From: Symsagittifera roscoffensis
Taxonomy: Eukaryota; Xenacoelomorpha; Acoela; Convolutidae
Assembly: GCF_963678635.1 (NCBI RefSeq)
Contig: NC_087069.1
Coordinates: 34,677,090 to 34,741,089, forward strand
Direction: 5' to 3'
DNA: 64,000 bases
The translations under genes and the position numbers were made by a program. This document shows, piece by piece, positions 20,262 through 31,749 of the stretch (positions are counted from its first letter, which is position 1; each line of letters begins with the position of its first letter). The notes under the pieces were generated by a model. That model was not told where the DNA came from. It worked only from the letters and a program-made list of their open reading frames with translations, and searched no databases.

Positions 20262-21353
20262 TGCCAGTCCATCATATTTGGAAGTTTGACCTGAGCAACG
20301 CAAAAGACATGATTTTGGGGTGAATGGAACTTTTCAAAAATTCGAATTGAGCAAATCATGCTCAAGTTTCTCGCGACAACTGAAAATATCAGAAAAAAAA
20401 GATCAGAAGAACCGAACTACAATCGCGGGAAAGCAGCTGAAAAGCAGCGGGAAATTGCTGTTCGCAGTTTCCAGACATAAGATCGTACGAGAGTAGAGCT
20501 GTCTTATTCTTAACAGAACGCAGAGTGATCGCAAGTGGAGAAGAAAACAAATAAGAAGTGGACCAGAGTGAACCTTCGGTGGAAAGGTGGACAACTGAAG
20601 TTGCCTAATGGTCCAGCGCCAAAAACTTACTTCTCAAGTCAAAACTTATTCATTTGAAACGCCTCGAGTTAGACTTGATTACCCCATTTATTCTAGAGTT
20701 ACTTATTAATTTACTTACTCAATTCTAGAGTGTGCCGTTATGCGAGTACCCAATTTAAATTTCTTGAGTGTGTTTTATTTTGTTATGTTGAGGTAAGGAG
20801 AAATTTAGGTTGATCCCTCTGAAATGGATCAAAGTTCCACTGTTTTGTAAAAGTACCTATGCGGATTGTTCCGACCCTGTTTTTAACGGCGTCCGCGTGT
20901 TTTAGGTATTCTGAGACCTAAGTATGTGGACGTTCTTATTTTCTAGAGTGGGGGTATTTTGGTAGTGGCCTTTAGGCTGTAACAAGGGTTTTAGTCTCAT
21001 GTCGCAAGTGAACCGAATTGGTTTTGACCGCTTGAGATAGAAAAACACAAGAGATAGTGTCCCTGACTCTTGAGCCAATGGTTATAGGGCCTGTTTTTCT
21101 TTAACCTCATATGTGACTTAAGTAGGCGACTGTTACACTGTTGCAAAAGCCTATGCTGAAAGGGTGAAACAAACACCATCTGACGAAAGCGTTGAGAAGG
21201 CCCGAAAGTATCTGATGAGTAATGGTTTAGTTGCGGTACCGTATGACAAGGGCGTGGGTTTTTGTGTAATGAGGAAGGACACCTACGAGAACAAGTTGTC
21301 GGATACATTAGACTCAATTCAATTCAAATGTGACTTAAATAGGTGACTGTAAC
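20262..21353 (+). repeat. 5' LTR of gypsy element with inserted flank duplication
   Basis: Bases 20262-21137 match LTR2 over its full length. The next 189 bases (21138-21326) are not LTR. They copy the Penelope-like sequence that follows LTR2 (32609-32797), with one difference. After that a second copy of the LTR end (ATGTGACTTA...ACTGTAACA, 21327-21353) leads into the internal region. This looks like a gene-conversion or template-switch scar. Confidence 0.75.
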
Positions 21354-21365
21354 ATAGTGTTTTTA

Positions 21366-21402
21366 TGGCGCTCCTGGGTGTTTTTATGGCGCTCCTGGGT
21401 GT
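21366..21402 (+). promoter_or_regulatory. Candidate primer-binding site, duplicated
   Basis: TGGCGCTCCTGGGTG begins 12 bases after the LTR end, and a second copy follows 22 bases later (about 21388-21402). The leading TGG fits complementarity to a tRNA CCA end. Which tRNA is not determined. Confidence 0.4.
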
Positions 21403-22969
21403 TTTTACGACATCATGACTACGGGATCAAACCCACTTGACGCAACTACGGGCTACATGCCCAGTCTAGAGTACCGTTGGTGCGGTTCAACGGGAACGTA
21501 TTCACCTTTTGGTTTTACCGCGTTAGCTTTTTTAAGAAAACTTGAGAAAATTTCGTGGTGCGCTTTCTGAACGAGGCCTAGCTAACCGAGTAGGGGGGGG
21601 GGTCACTAGGGGGGGAAAAACGAGTAAAAGACAAAAAGCAAAACAAAAACCAAAAAAAGAATAAAAACAGGAACAAAAAATCATAAAACATAAAAATTAC
21701 AGTGGTTTTAAATTTCAGATTAGGTGGATTAAACCTTTAAATTAATTAAAATAGTATACCTATACTGTTTTCCAAAAAGACCGATCGTCTCGATCAAATC
21801 AGCAACGTTTTACAGGTGCCCAAGTGTGGGTTCGTTGTAGGGTTTTCAGAGAGTTTTTAGGTTATCAGCAGACCACTGGGAGACTTGGCTGGAAGAGGTT
21901 CTGAGCGAAGTGGGAAAGTGAATATACGAAGCATGACCACTGGGAGACTTGACTGGAACAGGTGACCAGCCCAGGGGGAAAGTGTAATCAACCGGCAGGT
22001 AATCAGCCAGCAGTGTGATCAAGGCAGAACAGAGCAAACAGAAGGGGTCGTACAGAGGTTCTGTTTGGTCAAACGGTTATCGTTAAAATCCACGTTACAT
22101 TTTAGGAAATAGGTGTAAAAATTGCATAAGCGAATACCCACCGTTTTGAGGAAACGTTTTCACTTGAGCAGAGCTTGGAAACAGGTTCTACGGTTTACTC
22201 TCGAGAGGTTTAGCATCCATCGCGCTAAGGGTAATTTTTGGCTTAAGTGGGGGGCTAGATAGGGGGAAGGTTAGACGGGAGACTGGTTTAGATAGAGGTT
22301 GGCGGTTGCAAATTGTATAATGGGGGGAAACATTGTAGTAACTATACAATCGATATCGTCAACTTAATTACATTAGTAGACCCAGAGTCTGAAACGATTC
22401 ATCTTTAGACCCAGAACAAGAGTTGCAACGCGAGGATATCCAAAATTAAGATCGAATTAAGGTAAGTAACCTGGTCAGATCGGGTGGGTGGATCGGAAAT
22501 AGACAATTTTTGGAACTCTAAAGGAGAATACCTCATAAAATTGTTAGTTGGGGGAGAAAAACGCCTGCCAATCAGGTACCAGACATTTTTTTAATGAAAA
22601 GACGACATTGGTCGCCTTTGAATTTAGGGTGTACTCGTCTTTCTGTTTTTTATCATTTTTTCTCGCTTAGATTTTTTTACGTTTTCGGATCTATTTTTAT
22701 CGGCTTTTGACGAATAGATGATCATAAAACACCTGCTTACAAGTCGTGTTTCGAATTGGATCGGATTAATAAAGGAAGATAAATTCAGGGGGGTAGTAGT
22801 TAAAACTTTTGGTTAGTAAGTTTGGGTTTTTGGGAAAATTTTTTTAATACTAGATCTCAAGTGGTGGTAACAGGGTTTGTGATCTAAGTGTCCCAACGCT
22901 GAAGAACAAGAGATCCGACTGTGCAAATCCGAAGAACAAGAGATCAAACTGTCCCAAAGAAGAAGAGAT
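21403..22969 (+). other. Gypsy leader, no gene recognised
   Basis: About 1.6 kb of untranslated leader with a run of nine or more G near 21594, a short direct repeat (gaccactgggagacttg at about 21870 and 21935), and a run-in to the minisatellite. Frames here are short. Confidence 0.5.
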
Positions 22970-22974
22970 CCGAC

Positions 22975-23620
22975 TGTCCCAACACTTGAGCAGGTAGTCT
23001 TGGGACAGCACGAAGTGTCCCAACACTTGGACGAAGGGTCTTGGGACAGTGCGAACTGTCCCAACACTTGAGTGGGAGGGTCTTGGGACAGTCTTGGGAC
23101 TTGAATGGGAGGTCCTGGGACAGTGTGAAGCATCCGAACACTTGAGCGGGAAGTCTTGGGACAGTGCGAAGTCTCCGAACACTCGAACAGGGAGGTTTTG
23201 GGACACTGTGAATTGTCCCAACACTTCAGCAGGTAGTCTTGGGACAGCACGAAGTGTCCCAGCAATTGGACGAAGGGTCATGGGACGGTGCAAGGTGTCC
23301 AAACACTTGAGTGGAGGGTCTTGGGACAGTGCGAGGTGTCCCAACAATTGAACAGCTAGTCTTGGGACAGCACGAAGTGTCCCAACACTAGGACGAAAGG
23401 TCTTGGGACAGTGTGAAGTATCCCAACACTTGAGCAGGGGGTCTTGGGACAGTACGAGGTGTCGCCACACTTGAACGAAAGGTCTTGGGACAGTGTGAAG
23501 CGTCCCAACACTAGAACAAAGAGGTCTTGAGACGATGCGAGGTGTCCCAACACTTGAGCGTAGGGTCCTAGGAGGGTTAGAAGACGTCCTGGGATAGTGT
23601 GAAGTGTGCCAACACTTGAG
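22975..23620 (+). repeat. ~41-bp minisatellite in gypsy leader
   Basis: About 15 imperfect units of the form CTTGGGACAG-...-TGTCCCAACACTTG, 41-42 bp each. Each unit holds a short inverted pair (GGGACA/TGTCCC). The units keep all three minus-strand frames open (up to 260 codons), which is a by-product of the period and not evidence of a gene. Confidence 0.85.
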
Positions 23621-23800
23621 TAAAAGCACCAAAACCCAATCAAAACGACCAAAGACAGCTGAAAGTCCACACTATGGACATTATGAATTCGAATGGTTTT
23701 TTTCTTACAAGAACTTGGAATATCTTTTAAATTTTAAATTTTAGAATAGGTTATTGTACAAATTAGAATTGTAGAAAAGAAAAAGTGTAAATAAACATTA

Positions 23801-25858
23801 TGAAGAAAACCAGAGTATCACTAACTGAAAGAAAAGGAACAGGACCTAAGCAGAGCCATACCTCAAAGAAACCGACACAAACGAATCCGAGAATAATGAG
23901 AAAGAATATTTCAGTGAATATGGTCAGTACAAGAAGCGTCAAGGAGCAGAAGGCGAAAGGGAAGACCTTGGAAGAACAAAGCGTACCAGCAAAGAGACAG
24001 ATCTAGAGACACCAAATCAGAGCATAGGAGCGATAGAACGCAAGTAACGGAATCAAATCCGATGCCAAACACAGTGGAACAAGAAAAGAACACCATAGAG
24101 TTCTCACCAATAGGCAATCAAGAAGAGGTAACCAACACACCAGAAACGATAAAAGAGGACTCACAAACTAAGAAAACGCCGTTCACGGAGAGGATTGCTG
24201 CGATGGTCGGAATGAAACCAACAGTTGAAGAGACAACAACTGCAAGCGAGAAGAGCAAAACCTTTGGGACGGTTTCTACGAAAACAGGAAGGAAAAGGGA
24301 GAAGCCTCGCAAGTAGCAGCAGTTAGCCCAGACGAACGAACTAAGGAAACGAGAACAACCTCGGTGGAGCTGGGGGACTTGATGACAAAGTTGATTGAAA
24401 TAGTTTAAAAAAATGAAGTGCAGTAAAGAGGATCGACAAGAGCTAAAAAGTAAATAAGGCACAACAAGAACGAGAACCAGAATAACTACTATTGCTTGGC
24501 AAAGGCCACGGAGCATAAGCTACAACAGATGTCGGACAAAGTAGAGACTACTGACAAAGAGCGAGAGAAACATATCAAAAAAGATATGAAAGAAATGAAG
24601 AAACGGTACGACACTGTGAATGAAAAATTAAGAAACCTTGAGACTAGAATGGATACAATGAGCAAGGACGAAGCTGAAATTTTTTGTGCCATACAGTCAA
24701 ACTGGATGCTCTCTTGAGAAACTCGATAGCACAGGATAAACTGGCCACAGACAAACCACGAGGCACCAGAGTCGACTTTATAGAACCACAACGGAACTAA
24801 CGGGAGTCTACACCGTTACCCCCGGAGTGCAGCGAGTATAGGAACAGGGGGTCCAAGACCATCATGAAGGGTGGAACTTCAAACTCGACAAATGTACCAG
24901 GGGACTCCAGCACGAACACTGATGTAGCACCTGACGCCATGACATGGACAAGCACCTGGGAAATGATGTACAGGACACTGGAAGCGTTCGCGACAAGGAA
25001 CACTGACTCGAGTGAAAGAGGAAGTGGTAAATCCAGGAATACCTTCAAGAAACCAAAAAAAGTTTAAAGATGACTCACATGGCTGCATTGACACATGGGT
25101 AGAAGTCATGAGACTACATTTAGAACAAGATAACTTGAATGACGGAAGGCAGGAATGCACAGCAATACTGAGCAATCTGGAGGGCACAGCGTTGAAATGC
25201 GTAGTAGCAAAGAAAGAAGAGGAACGTGATACGGCAGACAAGATCTTCGAAATACTGTTGAACCGATTCGGATCAAGAGTGAAGGGCCACCAAGCTATGA
25301 TGAGATTTGAAAAAAAACAAAGGGACGACGAGTCAATCGATCGGTTCCTGGATGATCTTGAGAGCTTGAGAAGAAGGAGTGATCCGGAAGAATCAACAAA
25401 GAGAAAAACTTCACTATCGCCTCGAAATTTATCGACGGGGTGAAGAGTGACGATTTGAGAACGATGCTGGCGACGTATTATACACTATCAAAGGATAATG
25501 CACCAACCCCAGAGGAGATGAGACAAAAGTCTAGAGAGTACTTGTTGATGAAACCAAAACAGTACTCGTACTCAGAAAGAAGGAATATGCAAGCGGGAAG
25601 CCAATCACAAAGGTCGTCATGGTCCAACCCTGAGACTACAGGGATAAAAGTAGGTCATGCGCAAACTGTGGATCGGCGGATCATCATGTTGCTGACTGCA
25701 CGACGTACAAACAAGGCATGAAAAGCCTGGGATACGCGCCAGATAAAAAAGATTTGAGCCAAACGGAAGAAAATAAACTTTATAGTGGCTTAATAATCAA
25801 GATAGACGCGATGTGCTTCTTCTGTAATCAATAGGGCCACTTCAGGACGGGCTGTCCG
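23801..25858 (+). pseudogene. Gag of gypsy element, frameshifted
   Basis: Broken Gag. N-terminal basic/polar frames at 23801-24316; a coiled-coil-like segment at 24496-24717 (KHIKKDMKEMKKRYDTVNEK); the core gag domain at 25012-25443 (CIDTWVEVMRLHLEQDNL, AILSNLEGTALKCV, DKIFEILLNRFGS, FEKKQRDDESIDRFLDDL); its end at 25440-25721; then CCHC knuckles. At least five frame breaks. It would have formed the particle that packages the element RNA. Confidence 0.65.
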
Positions 25859-25860
25859 TT
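25658..25860 (+). pseudogene. Two CCHC zinc knuckles of Gag
   Basis: CANCGSADHHVADC (25658-25699) is a CX2CX4HX4C knuckle in a shifted frame relative to the preceding ORF. The second, CFFCNQ-stop-GHFRTGC (25813-25854), has an in-frame TAG at about 25832. Nucleic-acid binding in packaging is the known role. Confidence 0.65.
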
Positions 25861-26347
25861 GTTTTGGGAGGCGGCAAAGAATCAAAATCATCCCAAACAC
25901 AAACTAGCACTGGCTGCGGTACAGAATACGAAGAATAGACAAGCCAAAATTGATTTCAAGGACACGGAGGCAGCGAGTGGGGAATTATCGACAAAAACGG
26001 TGAAAGCTGTAACGCAAGTCAAAACTGCCATGGAGACTGAGACTGGGAATTCACTGGAGGTAAACTATGAGAAAGCAGCTGCAGAAGCAATTAAAAAAGT
26101 GAAGCAAGACTTGGAGACAACAGAAGTCGAGCAAAGACTGAAGCAGGAGATAGAAAAGCAGAGATTGAATGAGACATTCTGCAGAACGATCCCAGTGCCA
26201 GAAGCCGCAGAGAGCGCAACAAATGGTGGTAATAGCAACACTTTAAAATTGGTGACGGAAAAACCATTTTGGCATAACAAAAATTGGAGCGAGAATAATG
26301 TCGATAATCACAGTGGGCGGTCACGAAGTGAAAAGAAACCTGAGTGA
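25859..26347 (+). pseudogene. Gag-protease linker with coiled-coil character
   Basis: A 162-codon frame beginning within the second knuckle. It has a long charged helical stretch (KVKQDLETTEVEQRLKQEIE) and no recognised enzymatic motif. It leads into the protease frame. Confidence 0.4.
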
Positions 26348-26622
26348 ACCGAGTGATCAGACGATAATGCAGATTGATGTGTACGCAGATTACTTGAGTG
26401 CATTAAGCCCGCAGACAACTTCTAGAGCCTTGAGGGCACTACTCACAAGAGGTGGCAGCAAATCAGCTCGCATCGACAATAGGTACACGGAAGCCTATGG
26501 TCCACATGAGGTAATGCTAATCATAGATGGAGTATACATCTACACGAAGACCATGATAACATGTGATGAACACCTAGCCGGACAAATCTACGTGGGTAGG
26601 GAAGAACTAAAAGTGAGATCGG

Positions 26623-27519
26623 TTGGACACTGCCATTATAGAAGAAGATGCGATGCGTATCGGGACGGAAGCAGACGTATCTGCACACGTACTAGACATA
26701 AGCCGAAAGAAGGTTCAATTGCGTGGGTTACTGGACGCAGGAGCGGTCTTGACCGTCATACCAATCGAAACATGGAAGAGGATGGGCTTCGACAAAGACA
26801 ACTTGATAGACTCGAGAATACGGCTGTCGGCAGAAAATAAAGGGGCGCTGCGGGACATAAGCGGAAAGAAGGTTCAATTGCGCGGGTTAATGGACACAGG
26901 AGCGGTCTTGACCATCATACCAATTGAAACATGGAAGAGGATGGGCTTCGACAAAGACGACTTGATAGACTCGAGAATACGGCTGTCGGCAGCAAATGAA
27001 GGGGCGCTGCGGGTACTAGGCAGGACAGCAAAAATAGCCCTAAATTTGGAGGAACGCAATTTGTGGATGAGCTTTCTCGTGGTTGAGAATCTAGATGAGT
27101 CTGACCAATTCATTTTAGGCAGAGACTTCATCAGAAATTTCGATGTAAAAGAGAATAAAGCATCAGTATTCCTGAGTAGGAGGGCAAGCCATTTACAGGC
27201 GTTCCTACGCTTCGCCGTGGCCGTGGACTTCTCGAGAGCAAAACGACTATTCGGAAATGAGCAACCACATATCGAGCGTTGCCGAAACGTCAGGCAATCG
27301 GAGGAGTATTGCCGAAAAGCAGAAACAAGGGTGGAAGGACCGGTCACTTCAATCGATCCGGCGGCTTTTCAAGGGGGACAGGGGACAAGATCAGACCTCG
27401 CGGCGGTTGCAGCGGAGACGAAGGCGGGAGCCTCAGTGGCCTGCATCGCGGAGAAATACCCGGCGACCTACATCCGATTTTTCCGAGGTGAGTTAGTGTT
27501 CCGTATTGGGCTCGGATAG
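26623..27519 (+). CDS. Retropepsin with tandemly duplicated active-site segment
   Basis: A 298-codon open frame. Its protease segment QLRGLLDAGAVLTVIP...GFDKDN is followed exactly 53 codons later by a second copy, QLRGLMDTGAVLTIIP...GFDKDD, then LNLEERNLWMSFLVVE and FILGRDFIRNFDV, the usual end of a retropepsin. The first copy has DAG and the second DTG at the catalytic triad. The 159-bp duplication (26711 and 26870) keeps the frame. Only the second copy can pair with the downstream part normally. Retropepsins act as dimers of one-DTG subunits, so a tandem copy is unusual. The first 30-40 codons are in an overlapping frame with 26298-26840. Confidence 0.6.
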   Translation: MDTAIIEEDAMRIGTEADVSAHVLDISRKKVQLRGLLDAGAVLTVIPIETWKRMGFDKDNLIDSRIRLSAENKGALRDISGKKVQLRGLMDTGAVLTIIPIETWKRMGFDKDDLIDSRIRLSAANEGALRVLGRTAKIALNLEERNLWMSFLVVENLDESDQFILGRDFIRNFDVKENKASVFLSRRASHLQAFLRFAVAVDFSRAKRLFGNEQPHIERCRNVRQSEEYCRKAETRVEGPVTSIDPAAFQGGQGTRSDLAAVAAETKAGASVACIAEKYPATYIRFFRGELVFRIGLG

Positions 27520-27563
27520 TGTTTGCTCGAAGTTTTTCGGTCTAAAGTCGCCGGTGGGTAAGC

Positions 27564-28299
27564 TTGCGGATGAAAAATTATAATGAACTAAGTGACAATA
27601 AACAAGTATGCATTGTCCCAAATCCAAAGAGTCAAAGTGCTGCTATTTTAGGAAGATCTTTCTCGGTAACCAAGAATGGCGTCTGCGTCAGTGTCTTGTT
27701 GAATACTCTTGATATACCCGTCACAATCCAGAGGAGAAGGAAATTGGGATCCGCTCTACCTGTGAAAACTCGATATGAAATGACTATAAATGTAAAAGAA
27801 AATGAAGTTCTTGATTGCCCGAATCATAAGGATAAGATTTGTACCTTGAGAAGATTGAAGGAAATAAAATATTCATCAGGTCTTGTGAAGCCGAGATGAA
27901 GTCTTGAGTGATACAGAGATGAAGTACGGGGCACCCAAGGCAGAAATGTTTGCGGTGGTCACCTTTGTAGAGAAATACAGGGCGTACCTAGGTAGCGACG
28001 CAATTAAGTTACGGATCGGCAAAAGAGCACTCAGCTGGTTGAAAACGTACTCAATGGATCAGAGCTACATTGGGAGATGAATAGTTTGCTTGGATGGCTA
28101 CATAATGATCATTGAACACACAACAAGGGACAAACATCAAAATGTCGATAGCTTGAGTAAGAAGACGGAATTCTACGAGAGACAGGAAAAAAGGGAAGCG
28201 GATAGGCCAGAAATCAAAGATGGCTTCTCTTTAATGGACAAGAAACGTATGATAGCCTTCCACTCACGAGGTGGCTCGACAAGTCAGTTAAACCTATAG
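27564..28299 (+). pseudogene. Pol linker joined to RNase H remnant (RT deleted)
   Basis: Frame 27564-27899 (RMKNYNELSDNKQVCIVPNP, LLNTLDIPVTIQ) is a pol linker found before the RT in related elements. Immediately afterwards (27900-28299) comes the C-terminal RNase H region (YGAPKAEMFAVVTFVEKYR, ALSWLKTYSMDQSYIG, DKHQNVDSLSKK) with stops. The RT palm (expected [YF]xDD) is absent, so roughly 1 kb was deleted between 27,890 and 27,910. Confidence 0.6.
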
Positions 28300-28343
28300 A
28301 AGATCATCCCGAGCTACCACAAAAGCGTCCAGAGAAAACAATT

Positions 28344-28802
28344 TTGAAGAGAAACCGAGGTATGCCAATGGAAGTAATGCTCAAGTCAAAAATAGTGAGG
28401 AAAACACTAAAGGCAAAAGGGTACGATCTCGTACCCAGGTATGGTGATGACTCCTTGATTGAAAAGATACAACCCGAGGAGATGAATGTGGGCGAGCTGG
28501 TAGCCGATGAAGAATGGCAAATCATCAACGACAGCGAACACTTCTTGCAGGAGGTTCACTCGATGCAGGAACGACAAATAGACCTGGAGCAGAGCGAGAT
28601 GGAAAGGAGGGAAAACACAAACTTGAGGATACTGGCATGGATGTGTTACCTGAAGAATAAGAGAGAAGAAGCGCAAAGTATCCAGCAGGTCGACGTGTCA
28701 GCAGAAAATCATGTGAAAACGAAAGATCCGCTCTTCGGTTGGACAGCTATCGATCGGCCACTTGAGATACCACTAGATTATTTAGACTCACCATCATCGT
28801 AG
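28344..28802 (+). pseudogene. Unrecognised pol C-terminal frame
   Basis: A 152-codon frame after RNase H, charged and largely helical (HSMQERQIDLEQSEMERREN), with no integrase HHCC or DDE motif. It ends with the frame 28833- onward carrying the macro domain. Function unknown. Confidence 0.4.
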
Positions 28803-28832
28803 GGGACGTCGATAAATATTTTTGTCCGGGGA

Positions 28833-29468
28833 GTGGGGGTAGGACTTACCCACACCGAAAATTTGATGATAAAGAAGCTCAGGGAAATGAGAAACACCAA
28901 CGGGTTAGAATTGGATCAGGAGGAAGCTGAGCCTACCATAGGGAGAAATTTCAAGACAAAATTCGAAATACGCAATGAATATTCAGAGAACATCCTGATC
29001 ACGGAGAGCGACTTCGTTTTGTCAGATAGGACAAGTGCGATCTGAATAACGGCAGACATCCGCTTCATTACGAGACTAGAGGCCGACTTCAGGAGAGAAT
29101 ATCAGTATGTGGAGTTTCTATTTAGGCAGAGACCGAAGTTGGGAGGAATGGCTGCGCTTCCTCTTTCAGTTACACAAGTTGCGGGCAAAGACCTGTGCTT
29201 TTTGGTAACAAGGGTCAATGAAAGGAACATGATAGACCTCGAACACGTGATGTTGGCACTAACGAGGCTGAGGGACTTCATAATCGAAAGAGGGATATTG
29301 GAGGTCTCGATGCCGGTCTACGACCCAAACAGAGGCAAGTTGAACTCTAGGGAGTTGTACGCCATCCTAAAAGTGGTCTTTGCAGAAACGGAGATAACGG
29401 TGCATCTACACAAGAAGTACTACTTGAGTATCGCTGAGTTTTGGGCGGACATTGGAATCTTGAGTTAG
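28833..29468 (+). pseudogene. Macro-domain (ADP-ribose-binding) segment of gypsy polyprotein
   Basis: Two pieces of one frame separated by a single TGA (29043-29045): an N-terminal strand (ENILITESDFVLSDRTSAI), then ITADIRFITRLEADFRREY, VTQVAGKDLCFLVTR, LEHVMLALTRLRDFIIERG, EVSMPVYDPNRGKL and a last strand EITVHLHKKYY. The order resembles Alc1/Poa1-like macro domains (SADLRM...F...YLITK...SMP). These bind or hydrolyse ADP-ribose derivatives. Identification is by pattern only. Confidence 0.55.
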
Positions 29469-29938
29469 GAGGTAAAAGACTCTCGAGTTAGGTTAAAGGG
29501 GTGCACGAGTTAGCTACAAGGTGACACGAGGCAGGTAGATGGGTTTTAATGTAAATGGCATGACAATTAAATCTGAAAGAGTTGATGGTGCTAAGAAATG
29601 AAATAACTCTGCATGCTCCTAAAATTACTATTTGAATAATTTTAGCAAAGAATTGTTGGGATAATGTTTTAAAACACAATATTGGGGGAGGCTTAGGTTA
29701 GGCACAGAACATCTTGGTCTAAAAAATGTTTTTTTTTTCAGATTGATTTGCAAAATTGAATTGACAATCAAGCCACACTCATTTGAAGATAGAAGGAGAT
29801 CTTGAATAAGTTCTCCATTAGCAATACCAGAGAAAAACATTTTTCAAGTATCGATTGGGGAAAGGTATTTCTTGACTCTAACTGGTAAGGTGCTTCTCGA
29901 GTTGGTTTCGGAAAGGTATTTCTTGAGTTGGTTGATAC
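29469..29938 (+). other. Non-coding spacer in gypsy element
   Basis: About 470 bases with no supported frame; CTTGAGT-like words recur. Nothing else seen. Confidence 0.4.
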
Positions 29939-30951
29939 GTGAGATTGCCTGAAAAAAGAGTGACGAGGGCGGATTGCTTCTGGAAGTCTATGCCAGCAGC
30001 GCTCAAAAGGCCTACCCTCGACGAGCTATACAAGCGCTTGAGGGATCTCGACTATGCCCAGGTCGATGAGAGATTGGCGGTGATGTTGAACGCTTTACTA
30101 CAGTTAGAGGCGCAAGGTGAATGTATAGAATCAGCGACAGAAGCCGTGTTGATGGTTGGCTACACTTCGGAGGGAATATCCAGTCAAGAACAGACCAGAT
30201 GGCTATCCTGGAACGTGGATGGAAGTGTGAGGGGATTCGACTTGGCAAAAAAACCCGGCTTGAGTAACAACACAGAATATAGTGCGGGAGAATCCCCCCC
30301 CCCCCCCCCACCAGACCACCAGCGGGATTCGCAGCCCAATCTGCGAGCAGGCCATTGTCCATGATACGGTCTCAGCAAACAGAAGAGGCATACCCGGACC
30401 TCAGTAACTGAAATGAACTGGAGAGGGCTCAGAGCGAGCGAGACAAATCGAACCTTGATAGGGATGGCGCGAAACTTGAGAGGGACCAGGCGAACCTGGA
30501 AAGAGATCAGGCAAGGCGCGATCTGAGTATGGTTAGGGCGGAGTACCAGCAGGCACAGACGGTGTGGTATCCGGAGCACTCGAACCTCTGCTTGATATGG
30601 GACGTGGAGGAAGTTCGGTCAATCGGGTTACCCGATCACCGACAGAAGGTCACCCTCCTAGTGATGAGTTCAATGCTGGCGTTGCGATGGATCGAGGAAA
30701 ATGTGACGAAATATCGGGAGTCGAAGGCACCGACAGCGGAATCGATACACGCTATTGATTACAGCAGGAGGCTTGAGTTGTTTGAGACTGTGTGCAAAGT
30801 ATTCGCTATAACTATGGAGGTCAGGCACGTGTGGAGCCCCATAAGATTCTTCCGATGGTTTCGAGCGACATTGACGTCTTGGTTATACGCGGTGACGAAG
30901 GATCACAAGAAGAAGCATCAGAAAAATGTCGACAGTTCATGGCTTAGATAG
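29939..30951 (+). pseudogene. Unknown C-terminal protein(s) of gypsy element
   Basis: Frame 29939-30364 (LDELYKRLRDLDYAQVDERL, ending in a poly-Pro run encoded by a 13-C tract at 30296-30309) and frame 30529-30951 (VWYPEHSNLCLIWDVEEV, RRLELFETVCKVFAITM). Between them is a heptad-like stretch rich in RDQANLERDQ. No family recognised. The C tract is a likely slippage site causing the frame change. Confidence 0.35.
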
Positions 30952-31749
30952 GGCCCGAAGCCTTCAAGAGACCCTTGCTGACCCCATCGCAATGCAATCA
31001 CTAAGGGTTGGAAAAGAGTTGGTTGGGTGTCTAGAGATAATACCAAGGCGAGGGAGTCAATATTGGAGGAGGACTTGGCAAAGAACGTGAGCCTGAGCTT
31101 GCATAACTCCTTTTGCTTGAACAGGGAGTCCAAGGTGAAGGGTTTGCCGAACCAGGCAAAGAAATTGCAAGAGCAGAGGGAATGGATGCGATCCTACGAA
31201 TAACTAAAGGCTTGGGAAGAGATCGTGATCAGCTCCGACGATTCGGAAGAGCTGCTGAGGCAGATTACAGTGTCGAAAGCGTCAGGGCCCAGCACCTCAA
31301 GGGCGAGGAGCACAAAGTGAGCAGGATGCTCAATGTCGGATTCTTGAGTCTTGAACGGGGAAAGGAAAGGGACTTGAGTGTGAACTCGGATGAAATCTGA
31401 GGTCATGGAAAAGAAGTTTTAATGAACCAAAATATTGTTAATAATATGTTCTATCTAATATATAAATCAAAATGCAGCATGACAATTTCCGAGAAATGAA
31501 ACTTTAATGATTAGCTTATAAAGCTGGAATTAAGGGTGCGATTGGATGCAGATTTCGATTGCTGTTTAGTGATAGTGTGACAATATTGCATGGCTTTGAA
31601 TTTTGCGGAGTAGATAAAATTAAAATCTGCTGCAAACTTCTGTAAATAACCACTGGCACTGTTTCTTGAGACAAACTCAAACATGCAGGGGGCTCACTGA
31701 CTGGTGGCGACACGCGATGAGGACATCGATCTAGAGTCCGGGGAGTGTG
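30952..31749 (+). other. Decayed 3' internal region of gypsy element
   Basis: Short frames only; AT-rich in the second half. No clear polypurine tract directly before LTR2 (the nearest purine-rich word is ggggagtg). Confidence 0.4.

Noticed and set aside
20262-21137. The 876-bp block as a retained intron of the Penelope-like RT
   Set aside because: It begins TG and ends CA, recurs at the other end of a gag/protease-bearing internal region, and has a near-perfect target duplication, so an LTR fits better.
22813-23670. Long minus-strand open frames (150, 260 and 104 codons) with repeated VPRP/LSQD/KCWD words
   Set aside because: They are translations of the ~41-bp minisatellite; all frames stay open because of the period, and nothing else supports a protein.
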